Of a DNA stretch of 64,000 nucleotides, positions 17,387 through 25,822 are shown piece after piece. Every line of letters begins with the position of its first letter. Position 1 is the stretch's first letter. The notes beneath the pieces were generated by a model. It searched no databases, was not told the origin of the DNA, and worked only from the letters and a program-made list of their open reading frames with translations. A program made the position numbers and the translations under genes. The DNA is taken from the NCBI GenBank assembly GCA_001769275.1, contig MEOQ01000050.1:1-64000 (forward strand), given 5' to 3'. The DNA comes from Bacteroidetes bacterium GWF2_43_63 (GTDB taxonomy: Bacteria > Bacteroidota > Bacteroidia > Bacteroidales > DTU049).

Positions 17387-17394
17387 CAAAGATA
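17387..17394 (-). promoter_or_regulatory. -7 box TATCTTTG for the RhuM gene
   Basis: On the minus strand the octamer matches TAnnTTTG and sits 17 bases before the ATG at 17369, giving a leader of about 12 nt. Confidence 0.5.
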
Positions 17395-17668
17395 AATTTT
17401 TTATTGTTTGAGTAAAAAACAGATATTATTGTTCTCAGGCACGACGCACTCAGATCGCGCCGCTTCGCTTTGCGATGCAGAGAGGTCGTGCTGGGCTGAG
17501 AGCTCCAGGGTTTGCGGCCGCTCCGCTGGGTGCGGCTCCTCCTTCGGGCGCATTTTGACATAAAAGTATATGAATTATAGCGCTGGGTCTGGCTTTGATG
17601 CATTGAATTAAAATTCAGCGTCTCCTCATTGCTGGCGTGGTCCTGATCGCTGACGGAGACAGTGATTT

Positions 17669-17842
17669 GATTCTGGTTTTACTTATTTCATGTTTCTGAA
17701 GTATCAGAAACATGAAATTCGTAAAAAAATGCGGCGGATTAGCTTCGTATCTTCTTAGGATTATTGATTCTGGTTTTACTCATTTGAATTTCTGATAAAT
17801 CAGAAATGTCAAATTTGTAAAAAATGCAGCGGATTAGCGGAG
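17669..17842. repeat. Two hairpin repeat units, 97 bp apart
   Basis: Unit A (17669-17742) and unit B (17766-17837) share the frame GATTCTGGTTTTACT ... GTAAAAAA(A)TGC(G/A)GCGGATTAGC. Each contains a stem-loop: 17685-17699 with 17704-17718, and 17782-17795 with 17800-17814. The loops are four bases. The stems differ in sequence but keep pairing, so the structure rather than the sequence is conserved. Confidence 0.75.
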
Positions 17843-17879
17843 CAAAGTGACTACGCTTCGCTTCGTACTTTGCTCCGCT
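17836..17879. repeat. 13-bp inverted repeat
   Basis: AGCGGAGCAAAGT (17836-17848) and ACTTTGCTCCGCT (17867-17879) are exact reverse complements around an 18-nt loop. It joins the end of hairpin unit B to the large nested palindrome next to tRNA-Arg. Confidence 0.75.
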
Positions 17880-17901
17880 TTTCACTTGAGCTCCGAATTC
17901 C

Positions 17902-18014
17902 GAGACAAATCCGCGCAGCTCCTTCGGCGCTGAAACAATCAGCCCTAAGTCACTATTCGAACAAGTTCGATCGTGACTTAGGGCTGATTGTTTTTTCCCT
18001 CGCGGATTTGTCTC
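17902..18014. repeat. 113-bp nested palindrome beside tRNA-Arg
   Basis: Outer arms GAGACAAATCCGCG (17902-17915) and CGCGGATTTGTCTC (18001-18014) are exact. Inside, 17933-17953 and 17973-17993 form a perfect 21-bp stem, and TCGAAC/GTTCGA (17957-17970) closes the centre. The right end touches the CCA end of tRNA-Arg, so it lies directly downstream of that gene. It may act as its terminator or be an inserted palindromic element. Confidence 0.8.
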
Positions 18015-18015
18015 T

Positions 18016-18092
18016 TGGTGATCTCGGCGCGATTCGAACGCGCGACCCGCAGCTTAGAAGGCTGCTGCTCTATCCAACTGAGCTACGAGACC
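18016..18092 (-). tRNA. tRNA-Arg (anticodon TCT)
   Basis: A full cloverleaf on the minus strand: acceptor GGTCTCG with CGAGATC, T-arm with GTTCGAATC, and anticodon stem GCAGC/GCTGC enclosing CTTCTAA, anticodon TCT. The CCA end is encoded (18018-18016). Confidence 0.95.
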
Positions 18093-18330
18093 ATTTAAAA
18101 GGACTGCAAAAGTAATGATTTTTTTGCTTGTCTGCTATGAGTTTTTGAATCAATGCTGTGAATCTTGAATAATATCTTTTATACATCAATCAATGCTTCA
18201 GCTCTCTTCCAGCTTTTCTGTCGCCATTGGTGGAATAATGCCACATTACAAATAAATAAAAAATACTTCTTTTCTTATAAGATTAATTTTATCGGGAATT
18301 ATTTCAGATTGTTTAATTAGTTGAAACAGA

Positions 18331-21300
18331 ATGAGAAAACTTTACGCAATGCTGCTCTGCACATTGATTTTTGTTGGTGCAGCGCTGGCTCAGGAAAAAA
18401 CCATTTCCGGAAAAGTGACTTCGGCAGCCGATGATTCGCCACTGCCTTTTGTCGCTGTGGCTGTAAAAGGCACCACCAAAGGTGCAAATACCGACATTGA
18501 CGGAAATTACCGCATTCCGGGTGTACTGGCAAAAGATTCGCTGAAATTCAGCTTTGTGGGGTATGAACCTATGACAGTCGCTGTTGGTAATCAGCTGGTT
18601 ATAAATATCAAGCTTAAACCGACCATTCAGCAACTCGAAGCGGTGGAAATTACTGCGCTGGGTGTCACTCGTCAAAGCCGCGAGGTTGGATATGCCACCC
18701 AAAAGGTTGATGGCGAAGATATTCTGAAATCAAATACGTCAAATGTCATCAGTGCTATATCCGGAAAATCGGCGGGGGTGCAGGTATCCAACAGCAATGG
18801 AGTGGATGGCGGTACTACGCGTATTGTTATCCGTGGAAACAATAACTTCCTGACAACCAATCAACCACTCATTGTAGTGGACGGAATTCCGATGGAAAAC
18901 TCTGAAGGAATCGGCACCCGCGCCGGATCGGACTGGGGCTCGGCCATCAACAATATCAACCCTGATGACATTGAAGAAATGTCAATTCTTCCTGGCGGTT
19001 CAGCATCAGCGCTTTACGGATCGCGCGGCGCCAATGGCGTGATTCTGATAACCATGAAAAAAGGAAAAGCACGACAGGGCATTGGCGTTACATATAGCGT
19101 AACAACCAAAATAACAACGCCTTATCGATACCGCGATGTTCAGAATAAATATGGGGGTGGCGCTCCGCTCACATTGACTCCGCCTACATTTCCGATGGAT
19201 TCGGATGGTGTTTTTTATTATCAGACCCAGCAACATACCGACAATCTGATTCTGAATCAGGATGGCGACATTTCATCCACTTCGTCGGAATTCGGTTATT
19301 ACGGCAGCGCGGTTTCGTGGGGTCCTGAAATGCTGGGACAACAAGTTCGCTGGTGGGACGGAACCATGCGTTCATGGTCGCCACAGCCCGACAATCTGAA
19401 ACTGGCATTCAAAAACGGGTTAACAACAACTCACAACATTGCGCTCGAAGGCGGAACAGCAACTGCCAATACCCGGCTTTCAATTACACGAACCGACAGT
19501 AAACCCATTGTTGATAATTCGAACTACACGCAGACCACGCTGAATTCAAATTCCAATTTTACGATTTCAAAAAAGATTACGGCAGGTGTTTCTATCCAAT
19601 ACATCAATTACAACCGATTGAACAGTCCTCAACTGGGCGAGTCGGAAAACTCATTTTCCAAAGGTTTTTTGTATTGTTATCCGCGCAGCTATCAGGGCGA
19701 AGACATGTTCAATTATGCCAATGAAGATGGATCCAGAGTCGAACGTTTGAATTATCCGTACGCTTATATCGACCCATATCTCTGGTGGAGTTACAATAAC
19801 AACAACACCACGCTTGACAGAAATAAATTCATTGGCGGCATTTCGCTCAATTATGAAATAAACAGCTGGCTGAATGCAACTGGCCGGACCGGCATTGATT
19901 ACGGACTTGATGAATGGGAGATGAAAAACAAGCCCATCGATACCGAAGGGCTGCTCTATGGATATTACAGCAAATCGCTGAACAAGGCGCAGACCAACAA
20001 CAGCGAATTTTTATTCATTGCGCATAAAGACAGTCTGTTTGGAAGTCAGTTCAACGGACGATTCAGTGCCGGCTCAGCCACATTTTCACAAAACAACAAT
20101 GGACTGTCGGGCCGTTCAGGAAACTGGTATTATCCGAATATGTATTCTCTTGCAAATTACACGGGTAATGTCGATGATCCGCAATTTGATTATCCGGGTG
20201 AGGTCAGGGCGACTGAATCGATTTGGCGCCGCAAGACCAACTCTGTTTTTGCTTTTTTGAATCTGTCTTACAAAAACCTTTTATTTCTTGAACTCACGGG
20301 CCGCAACGACTGGTCATCGACTTTGCCCGAAGGAGCCAATTCCTATGTCTATCCATCGGCTTCGCTGAGTTTTGTTTTGTCCGACGCATTTCATTTTGCC
20401 GACAGCTGGATGAATTTCTGCAAAGTGCGCATGGGTGCAGCTCAGACTGCATCGGACTGTGCGCCTTACGAAACCTATTTTCAGTACAATTCTTTTTTAG
20501 TAAATGGGATGCAGGCAGTCACTTTTCCGCAGCCCATTCCGCCTGTTGGACTGAAACCTCAGCGTGTAAATTCCTATGAGGCCGGTCTCAGCACCGAAAT
20601 GCTGAAAGGAAAAATTGAATTCGACTTCACTTATTACTATAAATTTTCTTTCGATCAGATAGTGCCAGGACTTCCGATACCAACGTCTTCAGGCGCTCCG
20701 AGTGTGAAAATCAACAACGGCGAAATGTCGAACACCGGAGTTGAAATTACCTTGAGTGCTGTCGCACTGGAAAGAAAAGATCAGCGTTTGAAATTCGGAT
20801 TGAATCTGACACGCAACAAAAACAAAGTCATTAGTCTTGGCGAAGATGGCACACAGCTGGTCATCGGGGATCTGTGGGGACTCAATGGACCAGCGCAGAT
20901 TTTGCAGGCCGGCGATGATTACGGAACCATCAGCGGTTACGATTACATAAGAGATGAAAACGGCAATCCTATTTTGAATGACGAAGGCACCAAATATCTG
21001 ATAACCGATACGCGCGTTCCCATTGGAAATGCATCGCCAAAATTTTTATGGGGATTCACCGGAACATGGACATATCGCAATCTTACGGTGAGTACGCTGA
21101 TTGATTCTAAAATCGGCGGCGACATTTATAGCGGCACCTACGTGATTGGCATGCAGACCGGACAGAGTCCCGAAACGCTGCTGGAGCGCGATGGAGGTGG
21201 ATTGCCCTATACCGATCCTGACGGAAATGTGAGCAACACCGGCGTAATTCTAGAAGGCGTGCACGAAGATGGCACCGTGAATACCGAAGTTGTTCACTAT

Positions 21301-21615
21301 TATTATAAGTATATGCCCAACTACGGCGGCTGGGGAAAATTCCTTTCTACTCCCGGCATTGTTGAAGACACCTGGATCAAACTGCGTGAGGTGGCCGTCA
21401 TCTATAATATTCCGCGCAAATATATTTCGAAAATGAAATTTGTGCAGGAAATCGGAGTGAGCTTTGTTTGCCGCGATGTCGGATATATTTATTCAAGTAT
21501 TCCTGACAGAATCAACCCGGAAGGCATCAACGGATCGGGTAATGCACAGGGCTTCGAATGGGCTTCATTGCCCGGATGCCGCTCGTATTCATTCGGAATC
21601 AAAGCCAAATTCTAA
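18331..21615 (+). CDS. SusC/RagA-family TonB-dependent outer-membrane transporter
   Basis: A 1,094-residue SusC-type transporter. Signal peptide (residues 1-20), then a carboxypeptidase-like Ig domain (ISGKVTSAADDSPLPFVAVA, about 25-100), the plug (RIVIRGNNNFLTTNQPLIVVDG and ILPGGSASALYGSRGANGVIL, about 115-235) and a C-terminal barrel ending FGIKAKF. SusC forms the channel that imports bulky glycans or peptides, powered by TonB, with SusD as lid. It starts a four-gene run with SusD and two PNGase F-like enzymes 15-25 bp apart, so imported material is probably glycans or glycopeptides released by them. No anti-sigma/ECF pair is adjacent. Confidence 0.95.
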   Translation: MRKLYAMLLCTLIFVGAALAQEKTISGKVTSAADDSPLPFVAVAVKGTTKGANTDIDGNYRIPGVLAKDSLKFSFVGYEPMTVAVGNQLVINIKLKPTIQQLEAVEITALGVTRQSREVGYATQKVDGEDILKSNTSNVISAISGKSAGVQVSNSNGVDGGTTRIVIRGNNNFLTTNQPLIVVDGIPMENSEGIGTRAGSDWGSAINNINPDDIEEMSILPGGSASALYGSRGANGVILITMKKGKARQGIGVTYSVTTKITTPYRYRDVQNKYGGGAPLTLTPPTFPMDSDGVFYYQTQQHTDNLILNQDGDISSTSSEFGYYGSAVSWGPEMLGQQVRWWDGTMRSWSPQPDNLKLAFKNGLTTTHNIALEGGTATANTRLSITRTDSKPIVDNSNYTQTTLNSNSNFTISKKITAGVSIQYINYNRLNSPQLGESENSFSKGFLYCYPRSYQGEDMFNYANEDGSRVERLNYPYAYIDPYLWWSYNNNNTTLDRNKFIGGISLNYEINSWLNATGRTGIDYGLDEWEMKNKPIDTEGLLYGYYSKSLNKAQTNNSEFLFIAHKDSLFGSQFNGRFSAGSATFSQNNNGLSGRSGNWYYPNMYSLANYTGNVDDPQFDYPGEVRATESIWRRKTNSVFAFLNLSYKNLLFLELTGRNDWSSTLPEGANSYVYPSASLSFVLSDAFHFADSWMNFCKVRMGAAQTASDCAPYETYFQYNSFLVNGMQAVTFPQPIPPVGLKPQRVNSYEAGLSTEMLKGKIEFDFTYYYKFSFDQIVPGLPIPTSSGAPSVKINNGEMSNTGVEITLSAVALERKDQRLKFGLNLTRNKNKVISLGEDGTQLVIGDLWGLNGPAQILQAGDDYGTISGYDYIRDENGNPILNDEGTKYLITDTRVPIGNASPKFLWGFTGTWTYRNLTVSTLIDSKIGGDIYSGTYVIGMQTGQSPETLLERDGGGLPYTDPDGNVSNTGVILEGVHEDGTVNTEVVHYYYKYMPNYGGWGKFLSTPGIVEDTWIKLREVAVIYNIPRKYISKMKFVQEIGVSFVCRDVGYIYSSIPDRINPEGINGSGNAQGFEWASLPGCRSYSFGIKAKF

Positions 21616-21632
21616 TCAGTAAATCATCAGAA

Positions 21633-23249
21633 ATGAAAACGAAGATATATTACATTTTGTTCCTGTTTATAATGGTTGCGATGAATACATCGTGCACCAA
21701 GGATTTTGAAGAAATCAATACACCAATCGATTTATACACCACTGCCAGTGATGGCTCGCTTTTTCTGGGCATTCAGCATTCACTCATCAGGCCTTCCAAC
21801 GAGTTGTTTTATGTCAACAATGAAGTGTTGTACAAACAGACTCAGATGGGCGCATTGACCAAAGAAGCGTGGGGAAATTACAACATCGGAACCGAAGACA
21901 TCTGGAGCAATTATTACACGCGAATGCCGAATGTACGTGAGCTGGAACGTCGCTTCGATGCTGCCATTCCTTCGCCAGAGCTAAACAACATGAAAGCGAT
22001 GGTGAAAATTCTGCTGGCTTATAAAACCTTTAAAGTGACTGATTTGTTTGGCGACATTCCTTTCTTCGAAGCCGGTTACGGCTATCTCGACGACAGCAAA
22101 CTGTATCCGAAATTCGACACCCAGCGTGATATCTATCTGTTTTTGCTCGACGAGCTTGAATGGTGCGACGACAATATTAATCTGACAGCAACTTCTGCAG
22201 AGCCGTTTGCCACCTTTAAAACCTATGATATTCTGTTCAGTGGTGATATGGAAATGTGGCTGAAATTTGCCAATTCGCTCCGGCTGCGTTATGCCGTTCG
22301 CATGTACGATAAAGAGCCGGTGATTGCAGCTGCGCACGTACAGGAAATAATAGAAGACAATAAAAAAGTGTTTATTGGAATGGATCTCGGTGGCGCTGCC
22401 CTTGAATCGGCTTCGTTGTGCAATCAGATTCAGCATCTGGGGCAGGGAAGCACGGAATGGGCTTTCCGCGAGCACAAGAACCTGCGCATGGGCACTACTA
22501 TGTGGCATCAGATGTCGGAAAATGACAGCACGGATGGCAGTGGGATTTTTGATCGCCGTGCCTATTTCTTTTTTGACACCAACAATGATGGTGAGTGGAC
22601 TCCATATCCTCAGGATCCGCCAGCCGGATTTGCACCTGATGGTGGAGCGCCCTACGGCAGTCAGCGCCGCAGCGATGCTGCATATTTCATCAAAGGAGAT
22701 GACTGTCTGTATTCGCCGTTTAATTTCTTTCTTATCAGCGACAATCAGATTATTCCTGAAATATTGATATCCGGCGCCGAGGTGCATTTTCTGAAAGCCG
22801 AAGCATATCAGCGCGGAATTGGTGTCGCTCAAAGCGACGGCATTGCCGACAATGAGTTTTTGAGCGGCCTGCAGGCATCTTATTATTTTTGGGATGACCG
22901 AATGTCGCAGGCACAACTGCCGAATGGAACCGGAACATTTTACGATGTCGTTACAGTTCCATCATCGCTCGATTTGACGAAATTGCAGATGAAGGTTGAC
23001 CTCTGGAATTTCAGCACGCAGGAAGAAAAAATTCAGATGATTTATACACAGCGAATGATTGATTTATTCTGGCAACCCGCCGAAGCGTTTGCACTTGCCC
23101 GTACAGGCCGCACACCGCGTGAAGGCGATCCAATCTCGTTTTTCCGTTTTCTCATACCGGCTTCCGAAGTGAATTACAATTATGAGAATTGGCTCGACGC
23201 CTATGGTGCAGCAGATCTAACATCGACTAAAATCTGGTGGTTGGAATAA
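21633..23249 (+). CDS. SusD/RagB-family outer-membrane lipoprotein
   Basis: A 538-residue lipoprotein with a lipobox ending MNTSC and a mature N-terminus TKDFEEINT, the usual start of SusD-like_2 proteins. Helical TPR-type segments follow (MKAMVKILLAYKTFKVTDLFGDIPF, split over ~120-145; WLKFANSLRLRYAVRMYD) and the C-terminal MIYTQRMIDLFWQPAEAF is typical. It binds the polymer at the cell surface over the SusC channel. The ATG at 21633 gives the lipoprotein signal; the longer frame overlaps susC and is rejected. Spacing to susC is 17 bp, so they are one operon. Confidence 0.93.
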   Translation: MKTKIYYILFLFIMVAMNTSCTKDFEEINTPIDLYTTASDGSLFLGIQHSLIRPSNELFYVNNEVLYKQTQMGALTKEAWGNYNIGTEDIWSNYYTRMPNVRELERRFDAAIPSPELNNMKAMVKILLAYKTFKVTDLFGDIPFFEAGYGYLDDSKLYPKFDTQRDIYLFLLDELEWCDDNINLTATSAEPFATFKTYDILFSGDMEMWLKFANSLRLRYAVRMYDKEPVIAAAHVQEIIEDNKKVFIGMDLGGAALESASLCNQIQHLGQGSTEWAFREHKNLRMGTTMWHQMSENDSTDGSGIFDRRAYFFFDTNNDGEWTPYPQDPPAGFAPDGGAPYGSQRRSDAAYFIKGDDCLYSPFNFFLISDNQIIPEILISGAEVHFLKAEAYQRGIGVAQSDGIADNEFLSGLQASYYFWDDRMSQAQLPNGTGTFYDVVTVPSSLDLTKLQMKVDLWNFSTQEEKIQMIYTQRMIDLFWQPAEAFALARTGRTPREGDPISFFRFLIPASEVNYNYENWLDAYGAADLTSTKIWWLE

Positions 23250-23273
23250 AAATGAAAATTAATAAATGATGAT

Positions 23274-25808
23274 ATGAAAAAAGCGTTTTTGATTTCAGTA
23301 GCATTTGTATGCATGATTTCATGTGGCATACTGAATGCACAGACCATGTACACTTACGACTTCAACAGCCTAACCCTTGGCTCAGCAATCAATGGGCAGG
23401 ATGACTGGATAAGTACATTCCAAACCGTTTCGGGTGGCGACTTTGAAGTGAATTATACTGCAGGCGGTTCGACACTGTCGCCCGATAATTCATTGTGTCT
23501 GCTCTACAATCATGGTGGACCTGGCATTGGACAAACCGCATCCAGACTCACTACGCCTGCTTTGCCATTTGATTTTTCGGCGGGAGGCATCATGGAAATT
23601 GAAGTAAAAATGATGGTGAACTGGTGGGGTATTGGCTTTGGCTGGGGCTATGATGCAACCAACAATGGCACACTGAATTTTGGAACAGCAGATGCAAACG
23701 ATGGTGGTTGTTGGTTTACTTTGAAAAACGCCAATAACACAGCGCACAATCTGCATTCTTTCACAAAACCTGATGGAACCACGGTTACATTCACATACGA
23801 CAACTCAGTTTCAGCATGGAATGTCTTCCGTTTTTCGATTGACTTTACCGCAAACGCGGGTGCCGGAGCCATTACCATGTATGCTAAAACACCGACCGGC
23901 ACATGGGTAACCATTCCCGAAATCAACAGTATGAATCTTGGATTGACGCCCGGAAGCAGCAATATACTTGATCCGGCTATGTGGAACCGTTTGTTCATGC
24001 ACTCTCAGGGTGGTGTGGGCGGATTTGACGATATTGTGATTCGTCAGTACGGACCCAGTTATCAGTACATCGTTTTCGAATCGATTCCGGCCACAATGCT
24101 TACAACTGATCCCGCTTTTGTATTGCATGCATATACCAATCACGGTCTGCCTGTGAATTTCACAATCAGCGGGCCGGCCACAATTACCAATGATACTGTA
24201 GTGACAATTACAGGTCCCGGCATGGTGACAATAACTGCGCATCAAGCGGGAAACGGTACCACCATTGATTCTGCTGCTGATGTATCTCAGACTTTTGAGG
24301 CCGTGGATCCGCTTGCTGTTTTTCCCGAAGTGGATATAAAAAATCCGGTGGATGGCGCGACCGTAAAAAATCCGAAACTGCTTAAAATTCCATTGAACGC
24401 AACGGCAGTCATTGATTATCCTGAATTGCTTCCCATTTCGCAAGTGAAATTTGTGATAGGCGGAACTGATTATATTGCGACAGCTACGGCTAACGGTTAT
24501 TATATTTGCTACTGGCAACCCGCCGCCTACGGAAGTTATACCGGTCATGTGGTTGCAACCAGCACAGGTGGCGCATCTACAACATCAGCTGATTTTACAT
24601 TCAATGTCGTTCAGGATTCATCTTCGCAGGAATTTGTGGCCATCAATCAATTGCATATGGCCACGCAAACCACATTCGGATTATTGATGCGTCTGGACAC
24701 AACTATTGTTTTCCCATCATTCAGCGGCACCTTTCAGAAAGTTACAGCTTATCTGAATTATGATTGTCCACCCGAGGGATGTGAGCCATGGGACCGCGTT
24801 TGTCATATCTTTACTACCGGAGCGAATGGCGAAGAAACAGAACTTTTCAAATACATCACACCTTACGCAAAAGCGTGCTCCGACAGTGTTGACGTAACGG
24901 ATTTAGTTTCCCAGTTACAAGGAAAAATTCATCTGGTAGCCGATTTTCCATCGAAGTCGAAAATCACTCTGACGCTGAAGTATCACGAAGGCGAAGCCCC
25001 GGCAAAATACAGTTGGGTGAAAAAAGTGTGGTACAATCAGTATTACAGCTTTGGCAATTTTGCCAATCAACAATCGGTTGAAGAAAAGACTGTGGCGTTG
25101 CAGGATACCAATGATGTTTATATTCATCATGCGTATCTGCGCATCATGAGCAGTGGTCACAACTGGGGAACCAACAATACCGACAATGCTGCTGAATTCA
25201 AAGAAGCAACGCATAACATACAAGTGAACGGAACGACTGTTTACACGCAACACTTGTGGCAGACCTGTAATCCGAATCCAACAGGATGCAACGCACAATC
25301 AGGAACATGGCAATACAATCGTGCAGGCTGGTGTCCTGGCTCGATTCCAATTCTCTGGAGATTCGATCTGAGCTCATATATCCATCAGGATGTAGAGCTG
25401 AATTATCAGTTCGATCCGACTTACACTGATTTTTGCAGTTCTGCGAATCCTGGCTGTGTGAGCGGTTCTACATGTACCGATTGCACCGATCCTGCCAACC
25501 CGATTATTGATGTAGCTGCTGATCTGATTAGCTATTTTGATGTGATCCCTGTTTCAATCGAGGAAGTTGAAATACAGATGGAAGTATTTCCAAATCCTTC
25601 CAATGGCGTGTTCACCATAGAAACAAGTGTTAGTTTAATGCGCGATGCAAATGTATCTGTACTTGACGTTACAGGAAATCTGGTTCAGCAGTTCCGGTGG
25701 AATGGTGAATCACGCATGCTAGATCTGACGCAGCTTTCGGAAGGTATTTATATTTTGAAAGTTCAGACTGAACAAGGAATTGCAGTTAAGAAACTCATTG
25801 TTGAATAA
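23274..25808 (+). CDS. PNGase F-like T9SS-secreted glycoprotein-processing protein (copy 1)
   Basis: An 844-residue secreted protein. Signal peptide (1-23); a lectin-like jelly-roll domain (about 25-260, from YTYDFNSLTLGSAINGQDDW); an Ig-like spacer (about 265-440); a PNGase F-like pair of domains (about 460-760); and a type A T9SS domain (VFPNPSNGVFTIE to KKLIVE). PNGase F cleaves N-glycans from asparagine. Compared from memory: Asp60 is matched by Asp507 in CEPWDRVCHIF, and Glu206 by Glu641 in AAEFKEATHN; the RAGWCPGS segment is also kept. Glu118 is not clearly matched (HLVADFPSKSK). It follows SusD and precedes a close paralogue. Confidence 0.8.
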   Translation: MKKAFLISVAFVCMISCGILNAQTMYTYDFNSLTLGSAINGQDDWISTFQTVSGGDFEVNYTAGGSTLSPDNSLCLLYNHGGPGIGQTASRLTTPALPFDFSAGGIMEIEVKMMVNWWGIGFGWGYDATNNGTLNFGTADANDGGCWFTLKNANNTAHNLHSFTKPDGTTVTFTYDNSVSAWNVFRFSIDFTANAGAGAITMYAKTPTGTWVTIPEINSMNLGLTPGSSNILDPAMWNRLFMHSQGGVGGFDDIVIRQYGPSYQYIVFESIPATMLTTDPAFVLHAYTNHGLPVNFTISGPATITNDTVVTITGPGMVTITAHQAGNGTTIDSAADVSQTFEAVDPLAVFPEVDIKNPVDGATVKNPKLLKIPLNATAVIDYPELLPISQVKFVIGGTDYIATATANGYYICYWQPAAYGSYTGHVVATSTGGASTTSADFTFNVVQDSSSQEFVAINQLHMATQTTFGLLMRLDTTIVFPSFSGTFQKVTAYLNYDCPPEGCEPWDRVCHIFTTGANGEETELFKYITPYAKACSDSVDVTDLVSQLQGKIHLVADFPSKSKITLTLKYHEGEAPAKYSWVKKVWYNQYYSFGNFANQQSVEEKTVALQDTNDVYIHHAYLRIMSSGHNWGTNNTDNAAEFKEATHNIQVNGTTVYTQHLWQTCNPNPTGCNAQSGTWQYNRAGWCPGSIPILWRFDLSSYIHQDVELNYQFDPTYTDFCSSANPGCVSGSTCTDCTDPANPIIDVAADLISYFDVIPVSIEEVEIQMEVFPNPSNGVFTIETSVSLMRDANVSVLDVTGNLVQQFRWNGESRMLDLTQLSEGIYILKVQTEQGIAVKKLIVE

Positions 25809-25822
25809 GAAAATTAACCCTA

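Noticed and set aside
17370..17603. N-terminal extension of the RhuM protein
   Set aside because: The extension is GC-rich and Arg/Ser-rich, and the promoter box at 17394-17387 lies inside it.
21981..22916. 311-residue minus-strand frame inside SusD
   Set aside because: It is the antisense of a well-supported SusD gene and is not protein-like.
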